Shown here piece after piece: positions 1 to 8,400 of a stretch of 12,866 nucleotides of DNA. Source of the DNA: Flavobacteriales bacterium (GTDB lineage Bacteria > Bacteroidota > Bacteroidia > Flavobacteriales_D > Sanyastnellaceae). Below the pieces are notes generated by a model. That model was not told where the DNA came from and did not search any database. It worked only from the letters and a program-made list of their open reading frames with translations. Made by a program: the position numbers and the translations under genes. The stretch spans positions 1-12,866 of the forward strand of contig DQKQ01000172.1 of NCBI GenBank assembly GCA_015660615.1, given 5' to 3'. Every line of letters begins with the position of its first letter. Within the stretch, counting starts at the first letter, position 1.

Positions 1-583
1 CCCTGATCACCCCTTCGAAATAAAACAGGTGCACCCCATCGAAATTTTGAATTTTGAATTCGTTAGTAATTGTATCTATTTTCCCTGCCAGATATCTATA
101 ATCTCCAGTTGAGGTCATAAAAGTTGCCCAGGCGGAATCTCCTTTTTGAGTGAGCTTAAACTTTCCTATCGATGTATCCCAAACGGAGTTAATTAACTCA
201 CCCCTAACCGGAACAGGGTTTTCTATAGGGCTCACCTCAAGCTTAACCCGATAATCTTTAGTTCTTAACGAATCTATCCAATCGCCCGTCCAAACTCCCC
301 CGCTCCACTCACCCGTCCACGATCCCCCAAAAACAGGTACAGAATAACAACCTTCACCCTGTGATTTCACAAAGATGTCTTCAACTCCATTTTTAACCAC
401 AAGACCCCCATCTATTTTCTCTGTAAGCACCGTAACGTATGTAGAATCATCAAGAGTAAATACGGCGGAATAAAAAAGGTGCTCAACCGATTTTTTTTGA
501 CCAGTTGAGCACCCAAACAACATTACAGTAGCGACAAACAAAGTCGCTAAAGATGATAGATATATTCCCCTACCCAGTATCAA
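1..583 (-). CDS. TlpA/redoxin-family lipoprotein, N-terminal part (3' end beyond window)
   Basis: This frame is open from a TTG at 583-581 to the left edge, giving 194 residues without a stop. Residues 1-25 form a lipoprotein signal: Arg5, a hydrophobic core, then the lipobox LFGC with Cys25 as the predicted lipidated residue. The following STGQKK has no acidic surface-export signal, so a periplasm-facing anchor is likely. Residues 80-115 carry the VPVFGGSW / WTGDWID / DYRV pattern and residues 155-194 the TGDYRYLAG / FDGVHLFYFEG pattern. From memory of the family, these belong to the N-terminal domain of Bacteroidota TlpA-like thioredoxin-fold lipoproteins; the redox domain itself would lie outside the window. 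No ATG is usable: the only in-frame one is codon 21, inside the signal peptide. The TTG overlaps the stop of the upstream ALDH gene (TTGA), which argues for translational coupling. A terminator-like hairpin lies within codons 24-38. Confidence 0.78.
   Translation of the reverse strand, partial: MILGRGIYLSSLATLFVATVMLFGCSTGQKKSVEHLFYSAVFTLDDSTYVTVLTEKIDGGLVVKNGVEDIFVKSQGEGCYSVPVFGGSWTGEWSGGVWTGDWIDSLRTKDYRVKLEVSPIENPVPVRGELINSVWDTSIGKFKLTQKGDSAWATFMTSTGDYRYLAGKIDTITNEFKIQNFDGVHLFYFEGVIR
471..514 (-). terminator. Intragenic Rho-independent terminator / candidate attenuator
   Basis: Read on the minus strand, GGTGCTCAAC (513-504) pairs perfectly with GTTGAGCACC (487-478). The stem can extend inward through U503-G488, G502-C489, G501-U490 and U500-A491, leaving an 8-base A-rich loop, and outward through G514-U477. 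It is followed directly by six T residues (477-472). This is the classic intrinsic-terminator layout for minus-strand transcription; the plus strand has no T-tract after the stem. It sits about 70 bases after the ALDH stop codon but inside the lipoprotein reading frame, around its lipobox cysteine. Whether it ends the ALDH transcript, attenuates the lipoprotein gene, or both, cannot be told from sequence alone. Confidence 0.75.
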
Positions 584-2109
584 AGGTCGAATTTTATTCC
601 CTGAGCTAAAGGAAGATCTTCACCGTAGTTGATGGTGTTTGTTTGGCGTCTCATATACGCCTTCCAAGCATCAGAACCACTCTCGCGACCACCACCAGTT
701 TCTTTCTCTCCTCCAAAAGCTCCCCCGATTTCAGCTCCAGAAGTTCCGATATTCACGTTAGCAATTCCACAATCAGAACCGGCCGCAGATAAAAACAACT
801 CAGCTTCACGGAGGTTGTTCGTCATGATAGCAGATGATAAACCCTGAACTACCCCGTTTTGCATCGCTATAGCCTCTTCAACGGTTTCGTATTTCATAAT
901 GTAAAGAATAGGTGCGAAAGTCTCGTGCTGAACGATTTGCATTTCGTTATTTACCTCAGCAATAGCTGGTCTAACGTAACAACCACTTTCATAACCCTCT
1001 CCCTCAAGAACCCCACCAGGAACAAGCACCGTTCCACCCTGCTCCTCAACAGCCTTAAGTGCCGCTAAGTATCCATCGACAGCAAGCGTATCGATAAGCG
1101 GACCCACATGATTGTTTTCATCGAGTGGATCTCCGATACGAACCTGTTTGTAGGCCTGCGTAAGCTGGTCTTTAACTTTTTCGTAAATGCTAGAGTGAAC
1201 GATAACCCTTCTTGTACTTGTGCAACGCTGTCCACAAGTACCAACAGCTCCAAACACAGCGGCTGGAACAACAACTTTAAGATCAGCATCAGGCGTGATG
1301 ATAAGAGCGTTGTTTCCACCTAACTCTAACAAAGAGCGACCCAAACGAGCTGCAACAGCCTGAGCAACAATTTTACCCATACGCGTAGATCCTGTAGCGC
1401 TAATAAGCGGAACGCGCCTATCACGACTTAACATTTCACCGACTTTATAATCTCCATTTACCACACAAGAGATCCCTTCAGGGACACCATTGGCTTCAGC
1501 CACTTCAACCCAAATGTTTTGGCAAGCAATAGCACAAAGAGGAGCTTTCTCAGAAGGCTTCCAAACACAAACGTCACCTGATACCCACGCAAGAGCAGTA
1601 TTCCAACACCAAACCGCAACAGGGAAGTTAAAGGCAGAAATAATCCCAACAGTCCCCAGTGGGTGATATTGCTCGTACATTCGGTGATTCCGGCGCTCTG
1701 AATGCATTGTGAGACCGTAAAGCATTCGACTTTGCCCCAATGCAAAATCGCAAATATCAATCATCTCCTGAACCTCACCGAGGCCCTCCTGATAACTCTT
1801 CCCCATTTCATAGGAAACAAGAGCCCCTAATGATTTCTTTTTTTCGCGAAGAGCGTCACCGAATTGACGAACCACCTCACCACGCTCTGGGGCGCTCCAT
1901 TTCTTCCACTCAATAAAAGCTTTGCTTGTTGCATCCATAACAACCTCGTAATCATCTGACGTAGCAGTAGTTACGCGTGCAATTATTTTTCCATCTGTCG
2001 GAGAAACAGAATCAATATGTGGGCCCGAACCCAATGTACGGCCTCCGATCATAACACCCGCATTTGTGTCTTTAATACCTAAATCGGTAAGAACTTTTTG
2101 AATATCCAT
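580..2109 (-). CDS. ALDH7/antiquitin-family aldehyde dehydrogenase
   Basis: This 509-residue NAD(P)+-dependent aldehyde dehydrogenase belongs to the ALDH7 branch, whose members oxidise alpha-aminoadipic semialdehyde / piperideine-6-carboxylate in lysine catabolism. Visible ALDH signatures are FNFP with the oxyanion Asn161, the cofactor-binding KPSE at 184-187, GSTRMG at 240-245, the general-base Glu262 in LLELGGNN, and the catalytic Cys296 in GQRCTSTRR. The C-terminal stretch GAEIGGAFGGEKETGGGRES followed by WKAYMRRQTNTINY is the antiquitin hallmark and separates it from other ALDH families. Length is normal for the family and the protein looks intact. It starts at ATG 2109-2107, about 35 bases downstream of a TAnnTTTG promoter element. 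Its TGA stop overlaps the TTG start of the lipoprotein gene. The substrate is inferred from family membership; no other lysine-pathway gene is present here. Confidence 0.93.
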   Translation of the reverse strand: MDIQKVLTDLGIKDTNAGVMIGGRTLGSGPHIDSVSPTDGKIIARVTTATSDDYEVVMDATSKAFIEWKKWSAPERGEVVRQFGDALREKKKSLGALVSYEMGKSYQEGLGEVQEMIDICDFALGQSRMLYGLTMHSERRNHRMYEQYHPLGTVGIISAFNFPVAVWCWNTALAWVSGDVCVWKPSEKAPLCAIACQNIWVEVAEANGVPEGISCVVNGDYKVGEMLSRDRRVPLISATGSTRMGKIVAQAVAARLGRSLLELGGNNALIITPDADLKVVVPAAVFGAVGTCGQRCTSTRRVIVHSSIYEKVKDQLTQAYKQVRIGDPLDENNHVGPLIDTLAVDGYLAALKAVEEQGGTVLVPGGVLEGEGYESGCYVRPAIAEVNNEMQIVQHETFAPILYIMKYETVEEAIAMQNGVVQGLSSAIMTNNLREAELFLSAAGSDCGIANVNIGTSGAEIGGAFGGEKETGGGRESGSDAWKAYMRRQTNTINYGEDLPLAQGIKFDL

Positions 2110-2132
2110 CTAATAAGATAATTTTTTGCTGT

Positions 2133-2157
2133 TAATTGCGGTGCAAAGATACAATTA
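2133..2157 (-). promoter_or_regulatory. Bacteroidota -7 promoter element for the ALDH gene, flanked by inverted repeat
   Basis: On the minus strand TATCTTTG (2151-2144) matches the Bacteroidota -7 consensus TAnnTTTG perfectly. A start site about 7 bases downstream would give a leader of roughly 28 bases before the ALDH ATG at 2109. No convincing -33 TTTG was found at the usual spacing. The element is bracketed by a perfect 6-base inverted repeat, TAATTG (2133-2138) and CAATTA (2152-2157), which could be an operator or chance. Confidence 0.5.
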
Positions 2158-2165
2158 GAATTACT

Positions 2166-2684
2166 GTGGATTTAGAAAGACACAAAGAACAGGTGCGTTT
2201 AAAGAGAAAAGAAAACATTACGTTTTTCAAACGACTCAAAAAGACAAACCCCCAAAAACTAGACGCACTTATTCACCCCCTTCACGAAGAGGTGTTTGCG
2301 TGTACCGATTGTTTAAAGTGCGCAAATTGCTGTAAAACAACGAGCCCACTCTTTTCAGGAAAGGATATAAAAAGAATATCCAAGTATTTAAGACTAAGCC
2401 CACAGGAGTTAGAGGATACCTATCTAAAAAGAGATTCAGACGAGTATTTCGTGCTAAAGAAATCACCATGCGTTTTTTTAGGTGACGACAACTACTGCAG
2501 TATTTATAGTGTGCGACCTAAAGCCTGTCAAGAATTCCCTCACACAAACAGGAGGCGCCAGCACCAAATACTTGACCTTACTCGCGCTAACACCGAGGTG
2601 TGTCCAGCTGCGTTTGAAATTGTTGATAAACTGAAAAAGAAGCTAAACCTTAACAAACCAGACAAGTCGGGAAACAAATACTAA
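2166..2684 (+). CDS. YkgJ-family cysteine-cluster protein (UPF0153-like)
   Basis: This is a small soluble protein of the YkgJ/CxxCxxCC family, predicted to bind zinc or an iron-sulfur centre; the biological role is not established. Counting from the furthest upstream candidate start (TTG 2136, 182 residues), Cys56, Cys59, Cys62, Cys65 and Cys66 form the CTDCLKCANCC cluster. Further cysteines follow in SPCVFLGDDNYCSIY, RPKACQEFP and TEVCPAAF, all typical positions. No ATG exists in frame. I favour GTG 2166 (172 residues), because the TTG lies inside the ALDH promoter region and the family usually begins about 20 residues before the FFKRLKK segment. It is transcribed divergently from the ALDH gene and ends only one base from the mnmG stop, with no obvious terminator between the two. 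Confidence 0.85.
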   Translation: MDLERHKEQVRLKRKENITFFKRLKKTNPQKLDALIHPLHEEVFACTDCLKCANCCKTTSPLFSGKDIKRISKYLRLSPQELEDTYLKRDSDEYFVLKKSPCVFLGDDNYCSIYSVRPKACQEFPHTNRRRQHQILDLTRANTEVCPAAFEIVDKLKKKLNLNKPDKSGNKY

Positions 2685-2685
2685 C

Positions 2686-4554
2686 CTATCGCCCTAAGTA
2701 TATAAGGAGAACACTCACATCAGAGGCGCTCACTCCGGAGATATTAGCCGCCTCACCAAGTGTTTTAGGTTTTCGATCGGAGAGTTTCTGCTTAGCCTCA
2801 GAGCTAAGTGAAGCAAGCTTAGAATACTCTAAATCATCAGGAATTTTCAATCCTTCAAGTTTCGACATACGATCTGCCATTACTTGCTCCTTCTCTATGT
2901 AACCCTCATACTTAGCCTGTATTTCCACCTGCTCAATCACATCTTTTTCCATCTCGGATAACAGTGTTAACTCAGGGATTTCTTCTATCATGGATGATAG
3001 ATTAATATGTGGCCTTGTAAGTAATTGCTTTGCCTTTACACGCTGCTTAAGCTCAGAACTCCCCATTTTCTTAAGAAAAGCATTTGCTCCTTCTGGACTA
3101 ATTGAGGTTTTCTCGAGTGTTTTTCTAACACTCTTAACCGAAACTTGTTTTTTCTCTAATAACTCAAGCCTTTCGTCAGAGGCCAAACCTATTTTATGTC
3201 CTAGTGGCGTGAGGCGCTCATCAGCATTATCCTGCCTAAGCAATATTCGATATTCAGCCCTTGAAGTGAACATCCTATAAGGTTCGTCAGTACCTTTTGT
3301 AACAAGATCGTCAATAAGAACCCCTATATAAGCATCTGAACGACTAAGAATAACGGGGTCATTGTTCCACGTGGAACGCGCGGCATTTATTCCAGCCATT
3401 AAACCCTGACACGCTGCCTCCTCATATCCAGTAGTACCATTTATTTGCCCGGCAAAATATAGGTTGCTTACTGAAGTTGTTTCTAGGCTATGTTTAAGTT
3501 GAGTAGGAGGGAAGTAGTCATATTCAACAGCATAACCAGGCCTGAACATTTTTGCATTTTCAAAACCAGGGACCAGTTTTAACGCAGCGTGTTGAACTTC
3601 TTCGGGAAGGCTTGTTGAAAAACCATTTAGATAAATCTCTATTGTATTTCTTCCTTCCGGCTCAACAAACAATTGATGCCGACTTTTATCTGCAAAGCGA
3701 TCTATTTTATCTTCAATACTAGGGCAATACCTTGGCCCAAGACCCTGTATACGACCATTAAACATAGGAGATCTTTCAAAACCACTTCTCAACATATCAT
3801 GAACCGCAGCGTTTGTGTACGCAATATGGCAAGGCAGTTGTTCGCTTAAATCCTTGCGCTTTTTTAAAAAAGAAAAATGTGTAGGGTCGCTGTCGCCTGG
3901 TTGTTGCTCCATCTTTGTGAAGTCAAGGCTTCTGCCATCAATTCTCGGCGGTGTTCCCGTTTTCATACGGCCGCTCTTAAAACCCAACTCTACCAACTGC
4001 TCTGTTATACCCAATGACGCTCGTTCCCCAGCACGCCCCCCTCCAAACTGCCTTTCTCCAATATGCATAAGACCATTTAAAAAAGTACCGTTAGTCAACA
4101 CAACTGCCTTTGCTCTTATTTCAGACCCTAGCGCTGTCCTAACACCCACGCACTTATCACCCTCGACTATTACCCCTGTAACAGAGTCTTGCCAAAAGTC
4201 AAGCCCAGGAGTTTTTTCAAGCATTTCTCTCCAAGTTAAGGCGAAATGGTATTTGTCATTTTGTGTACGAGGGCTCCACATAGCCGGACCCTTAGAACGA
4301 TTTAGCATTCTAAACTGAATAGCGCTTTCATCACTCACAAGCCCGCTATAACCACCCAACGCATCAACCTCCCTGACAATTTGCCCCTTTGCCACACCAC
4401 CCATTGCGGGGTTACATGACATTTGACCGATAACTCCCATGTTCATAGTCACAAGTAACGTTTTAGCGCCAGTATTTGCCGCCGCCGCTGCCGCCTCATT
4501 ACCAGCGTGCCCTGCACCAACCACTATAACATCGTAAGAAGTATGAAATTTCAA
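2686..4554 (-). CDS. mnmG: tRNA uridine-5-carboxymethylaminomethyl(34) synthesis enzyme MnmG
   Basis: MnmG (GidA) is the FAD-dependent partner of MnmE in wobble-uridine (U34) modification of cytosolic tRNAs. The 622-residue length matches the family. The N-terminal dinucleotide-binding loop is VVGAGHAG (residues 11-18). Cys47 in SCNPAMGG and Cys277 in GPRYCPSIEDK are the two conserved functional cysteines. The family blocks KTGTPPRIDG, EYDYFPPTQLK, FAGQINGTTGYEEAACQG and FTSRAEYR, and the C-terminal LGEAANISGVSASDVSVLLIYLGR region, are all recognisable. The start is TTG at 4554-4552: the next in-frame ATG is codon 37, after the FAD motif, and an in-frame stop lies 15 bases upstream. It is the last visible gene of the operon, 8 bases after ybeY. 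A 15/16 match to parS is embedded at 3363-3378 in a variable part of the protein. Confidence 0.97.
   Translation of the reverse strand: MKFHTSYDVIVVGAGHAGNEAAAAAANTGAKTLLVTMNMGVIGQMSCNPAMGGVAKGQIVREVDALGGYSGLVSDESAIQFRMLNRSKGPAMWSPRTQNDKYHFALTWREMLEKTPGLDFWQDSVTGVIVEGDKCVGVRTALGSEIRAKAVVLTNGTFLNGLMHIGERQFGGGRAGERASLGITEQLVELGFKSGRMKTGTPPRIDGRSLDFTKMEQQPGDSDPTHFSFLKKRKDLSEQLPCHIAYTNAAVHDMLRSGFERSPMFNGRIQGLGPRYCPSIEDKIDRFADKSRHQLFVEPEGRNTIEIYLNGFSTSLPEEVQHAALKLVPGFENAKMFRPGYAVEYDYFPPTQLKHSLETTSVSNLYFAGQINGTTGYEEAACQGLMAGINAARSTWNNDPVILSRSDAYIGVLIDDLVTKGTDEPYRMFTSRAEYRILLRQDNADERLTPLGHKIGLASDERLELLEKKQVSVKSVRKTLEKTSISPEGANAFLKKMGSSELKQRVKAKQLLTRPHINLSSMIEEIPELTLLSEMEKDVIEQVEIQAKYEGYIEKEQVMADRMSKLEGLKIPDDLEYSKLASLSSEAKQKLSDRKPKTLGEAANISGVSASDVSVLLIYLGR
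3363..3378. other. parS: parS-like ParB-binding palindrome (one mismatch)
   Basis: The site TGTTCCACGTGGAACG matches the general bacterial parS consensus TGTTnCACGTGnAACA at every position except the last. It lies inside mnmG, where it encodes residues RSTWN in a poorly conserved segment after GINAA. A second, perfect copy lies 1210 bases away in ybeY, which makes chance unlikely. parA and parB are not in the window. Confidence 0.7.
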
Positions 4555-4562
4555 GTTTGAAT

Positions 4563-4991
4563 TTATTTAGAATGTTCCACGTGGAACAACTTTAACGCAA
4601 CATCTTCGGCGGCCCTCATTTTCTTTACCTCCGTCTCTGTCTTATCACTTAGACCCAACAAATGTAATACCCCATGAACCATAACTCTACGAAGCTCATG
4701 CTGTATTAACACTCCTTCTTGTTTTGCGTTTTCTTTAACCCTGTCATAAGAAATAAATAAATCCCCACCAATAACATCTTTCTCGGTATAATCGAAGGTT
4801 ATTATGTCTGTGTAATAGTTGTGGTCGAGATACTGATTATTTAGATCTAATAAGTAGTCATCAGAGCAAACAATTACACCAATATCGCCCAATTTTTTAC
4901 CACTAGATGAAATGACACTTGAGATCCATTCCCTAACTCCTTTACAATTTTTTATCCTGCACGAAGAGTCTAAGTCGTTAAAATAGATCAA
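4563..4991 (-). CDS. ybeY: Endoribonuclease YbeY (rRNA maturation factor)
   Basis: YbeY is a metal-dependent RNase needed for 16S rRNA 3'-end maturation and ribosome quality control. The 142-residue protein contains the expected LNNQYLDHNYYTDIITFDY core (residues 50-68), GGDLFISYDRV (75-85) and the metal-site motif MVHGVLHLLGLSDKT (104-118). The first two His are His106 and His110, with Asp116 where proteobacterial enzymes have a third His; as I recall this is normal in Bacteroidota. The start is TTG 4991-4989: no ATG occurs in frame before the active site, and the resulting N-terminus (M)IYFNDLD fits the family. It lies 18 bases after the ATPase gene and 8 bases before mnmG. Its C-terminal tail LFHVEHSK is written by a perfect parS palindrome. 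Confidence 0.93.
   Translation of the reverse strand: MIYFNDLDSSCRIKNCKGVREWISSVISSSGKKLGDIGVIVCSDDYLLDLNNQYLDHNYYTDIITFDYTEKDVIGGDLFISYDRVKENAKQEGVLIQHELRRVMVHGVLHLLGLSDKTETEVKKMRAAEDVALKLFHVEHSK
4573..4588. other. parS: parS ParB-binding site (perfect palindrome)
   Basis: TGTTCCACGTGGAACA is a perfect 16-base palindrome and an exact match to the parS consensus TGTTnCACGTGnAACA that chromosomal ParB recognises in many phyla. It occupies the last codons of ybeY, coding for FHVEH. Chromosomal parS sites cluster near the replication origin, often close to mnmG/gid genes, so this window is probably origin-proximal. Confidence 0.85.
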
Positions 4992-5009
4992 AATTTATCA
5001 GTTGTGGGA

Positions 5010-5423
5010 TTATCTAAGCACCCCAGTAAAGACAAGCTCGACGATTCTTCCATTTTCCTCGAAGAAGCAATCGTCAGCGAGGTTACGCATAAGAAAAACA
5101 CCCCTTCCATTGGGACGCTCAAGATTTTCAGGTGCAGTAGGGTCTGGGAGATTCTCATAATCAAAACCAGCACCTTCGTCAGAGATTCTAAAAAATAAAT
5201 CCTTCCCCCTTTTCTCATATTCGACAGAAACACTTTTATTAACATCAAGCTTGTTTCCATGAACGATAGCATTATTCACACCCTCAGTCATCGCTATTAA
5301 AATGTCTCCATAATGTTCCTCAATTACACTATGTTGTTCGCACATCTCATCAATGAGGCGCTCAACGATAGCTATATTTTCTGGCTTTGATTGGAAGCTT
5401 AGCTCTTGCATAATTGATGACAT
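5010..5423 (-). CDS. RsbW/SpoIIAB-like ATP-binding protein (HATPase_c_2, anti-sigma/serine kinase type)
   Basis: This 137-residue single-domain GHKL ATPase has the layout of RsbW / SpoIIAB switch kinases, which bind a sigma factor and phosphorylate an anti-sigma antagonist of the STAS type. The N box is EGVNNAIVHGN (Glu47, Asn50, Asn51), the ATP-binding G1 box is DEGAGFD (82-88) and the glycine loop is NGRGVFLMRNL (105-115). There are no sensor or membrane segments, so it should be cytosolic. It starts at ATG 5423; a second ATG four codons on is an alternative. It lies 15 bases after the DUF4175 gene and 18 before ybeY. No sigma factor, STAS partner or PP2C phosphatase is encoded in this window, so the target is unknown. 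An acidic or other protein target cannot be excluded. Confidence 0.85.
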   Translation of the reverse strand: MSSIMQELSFQSKPENIAIVERLIDEMCEQHSVIEEHYGDILIAMTEGVNNAIVHGNKLDVNKSVSVEYEKRGKDLFFRISDEGAGFDYENLPDPTAPENLERPNGRGVFLMRNLADDCFFEENGRIVELVFTGVLR

Positions 5424-5438
5424 AACATTAAAAACAAA

Positions 5439-8400
5439 TTACTCAACGTCTAAAGTATTAAAATAATCGTTGACTTTATCCCGATAATAAGGAACTAAAT
5501 CAGCAGGCACTGTTCGTAACAATTCTAACTCATTAGCCTTATTACGCAGATAATCAATCATTTGCGGAGAGTCAGGGTGTAAACTTTGATTACCAACCCG
5601 TGATTTTCGTTCATTTTTCTCACCTCTTATCCTGTCAGCTTCTTCCGCATCAAGTAATCTTGATAAAATATCACGCTGTCTTTCAAGAGTGCTGATATCT
5701 ACATTTCTGTTTATAATGTCTCGCTCTAGCTCCTCCATTTCCTGAGCAATTTTCTTCATATCATTCCCTTCACCAGACCCGTCTTCATTTAAATCTTTTG
5801 CCCTTTGTTTTGCCATTTCACGCAAAGCTGCTTGTTGCGCAGCCATCTCCGCAAGTTGTTTACTCATTCCTTGACCCTTTTTACCAGACTCCCCCTTGTT
5901 AGAATTTTCACCCATCTGCTTTTTCATTTGCTCTAGCTTTTTCCCTAAAGCCTCCTGCATTTTTTTAATATCACCCGCCTTTGGAGAGGGTTTAGACCCA
6001 GAACCTCCAGGCTTATTGCAATTTCCGGAGCCAGGGTTTTTACACTCCTGTTTATTTTGCATTTGTTTAAGCGCCTCATCAAGAAGTAAAGCAAGGTTGT
6101 TAAATGATGTCATGACATATTGTTGATTCGTCACGATTTCACTGGTTCTTCTATCAGCAAACCCAACCAAGGCCTTATCCATATGATGATTTACAAGGCC
6201 TATTTCTCTGTTTACAGCACTGGCCAATTGCCGCACCCTTAGTGATAATTCAAATAAAGAATCAGCTACCATTTTAGATCCATCTTTAAGAAAACGTTGG
6301 GTTTTACCATGTGTAACATACCTAGGGTCCTGCGATTCAGTAGTTCTAAGATTAGCCATTAGCTCTTCTTCATCGAATGAGAGCGTTATAATATTCTCCA
6401 ATAACGCCCTTAGAGCTTCCATATCCTCTTCTTCACTCTCCTCCTGAGATTGCATTTGCATGCTTTCCATTTTTTGAGCAAGCTCTTTCATCTTTTCCGC
6501 AGCGCTTTTTTGTTTTTCCGCAGCCTTTTTCTCTTTGCCTTTTTCTAAATCCTCGGTGCTTTCTTTTTGGTCGTCAGAAATAGACTTTTCTTCATCTTCA
6601 CTATTGAGCATGGGATTGGGATTTTCAAGATCAGTATTGTCCTTTTCCAATTCGTTAATTTTCTCCTTTAATTCGTCAAAAGAGTCATTCAATAACTCTT
6701 GTTCTTTTTTCAGCTGATCACTTGGAAGCTCCTCGCCCTCAGTCTTTTTTGCTAAATCACCCTGTTTCTCAGCCAACTCCTTCATCTCCTCAATAAGCTC
6801 TTCCATTTTAACCTCCCACTCCAACTGTTTAAATTGCTCCAAAGCTCTATCTAACTCCTTCTCTAAAGCATCTTGGCCGACGTCTATCTTATCGAGTTGT
6901 TTTTGCAATTCATCAGGATTCATATCCTCCATAAGCTCCTGCATTTTCTCATAAAGTTCACGAAGTTCGTCAGACATTACGTCATTCATGATTTTCTGAA
7001 GCTCTTCCTGCTTCTCCAATATCCTTTCGTTCTGAGGAGAAAACTCGTTAAGGCGCTCATTTTTTATTTGGTTGGCCTTTTTAACCTCATCAAGCTCATT
7101 TTTTAACTCTTCCTGTTTTTTAAGCAATTCTTCAAGAGCTTTTTTATCCTGCCAGTCCATTTCCCGCTCTTCTCTTAACCTCTCTTTAAAGGACTCCATC
7201 TCCCTCCTTAATTCCTCAGCCCTTTCTACAGCATCTTCAATATTTGAGGCTATTTCATCATCAGACTCATCTCTTTCAGCTAGCAAATCTTGCTTAGTAG
7301 GAGCGGAAAAGACACCTGTTGAGGTTTTAGTAGACTTTGCACCATTTACCCCATCATTATCCCAAACCTCCATCCAATACTCAATAGTTTCCCCAGCGAT
7401 TAGCTCTCGATCCTGAAAGTCCCAAACGAAAAAGATGTTGTCGTTTTTACCTCTTGGTCTATCAAGAATTGTATATACAGCAGTCTTTTTACCAGTCTCT
7501 CTAACCGCAAAAGCTAGCTTAGAAAAACCATAATCGTCACTAACACTACCAGAAAAATATTTTATTTTTCTAGAAATACTATCTTCACTTTCTTCAATTT
7601 TTATAATAGGCCTTCTATCCGCGATAACCCTTATCGAATATCTCATTGAATCCACCGCACCCAAGTCTTCGTTTTCTGGAATAAACCAATATGGCAAAGT
7701 GTTTATCGAACGCCAAGAAGCTGAAAAGACATTTCCCGTAATATTTATTGGGGTTACTAATGAATCCCCAATCCTCATTCTTAAACGATCTGTGTCTTTT
7801 ACTCGGCACTCCCAATTTATCGAAGTTCCCTCAGCCACCATAATATCTCCATTGTTGTATTGAGTAACCTGCTCAAGACCAGTATATCCAGGAGGGTCAG
7901 CAACAAGGGTAAATTCTTTAACTAGCGGAATAGGCAAGGCTAAAAGCGTGTAAACAGGAGAGTCCCACCCATTTGCAGAACACTTAAAATCTGTATTTAA
8001 CCTAAGTGACGTAAAAGTGTAGCGGAACATATCCCCAACGAGATGCTCCATTCGATATCTGTTTCCGCCCTCTTCAAGGAAAACAGTCGAGGGAATAGAT
8101 GAGCCGACAATCTTTACAATAAAATTAAACCGCTCACCCCTAGGCGTCTTCAAAGGCATAGATACAACCTCATATCTGAACGGTGCTGGGGTTTCGAAAG
8201 AGGTTCTGTGGTTAATGAGCCTATCAGTAGACTCAGAAACTACAAGGGGCCTCCAAATAAGAATAGCAATTAGCACTATAATAGGCCCGAGCGCGTACTT
8301 TAAATACACAAGGTTTTCACTTAAGTCAATTGCCTTCGTAAAAGCTATGGGGCTGAGTTCAGATATTTTCTGATCGACACTTGCAATTAATAAATCATTA

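Noticed and set aside
1065..1760. Minus-strand frames of 84 and 100 codons inside the ALDH gene
   Set aside because: They are alternative frames of a gene with all catalytic motifs intact; they do not indicate a frameshift.
2723..2754. GAGGCG / CGCCTC inverted repeat near the ykgJ-mnmG junction as a terminator
   Set aside because: Only 6 bp with a 20-base loop and no T-tract on either strand; it lies in conserved mnmG codons.
3815..4318. 167-codon plus-strand open frame opposite mnmG
   Set aside because: MnmG on the minus strand is unambiguous throughout; the opposite frame is Pro/Ser-rich with no family resemblance.
4637..4676. YbeY lacks the third metal-site His (HGVLHLLGLSD instead of HGxLHLxGYDH)
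   Set aside because: As I recall, Bacteroidota YbeY proteins regularly have Asp near this place (GYKDKT-type), so it is a lineage trait and not a sign of inactivation.
5896..7416. Plus-strand Ser/Phe/Leu-rich open frames opposite the DUF4175 coiled coil
   Set aside because: They mirror the Glu/Lys-rich codons of the real gene on the other strand and show no domain, start context or spacing of their own.
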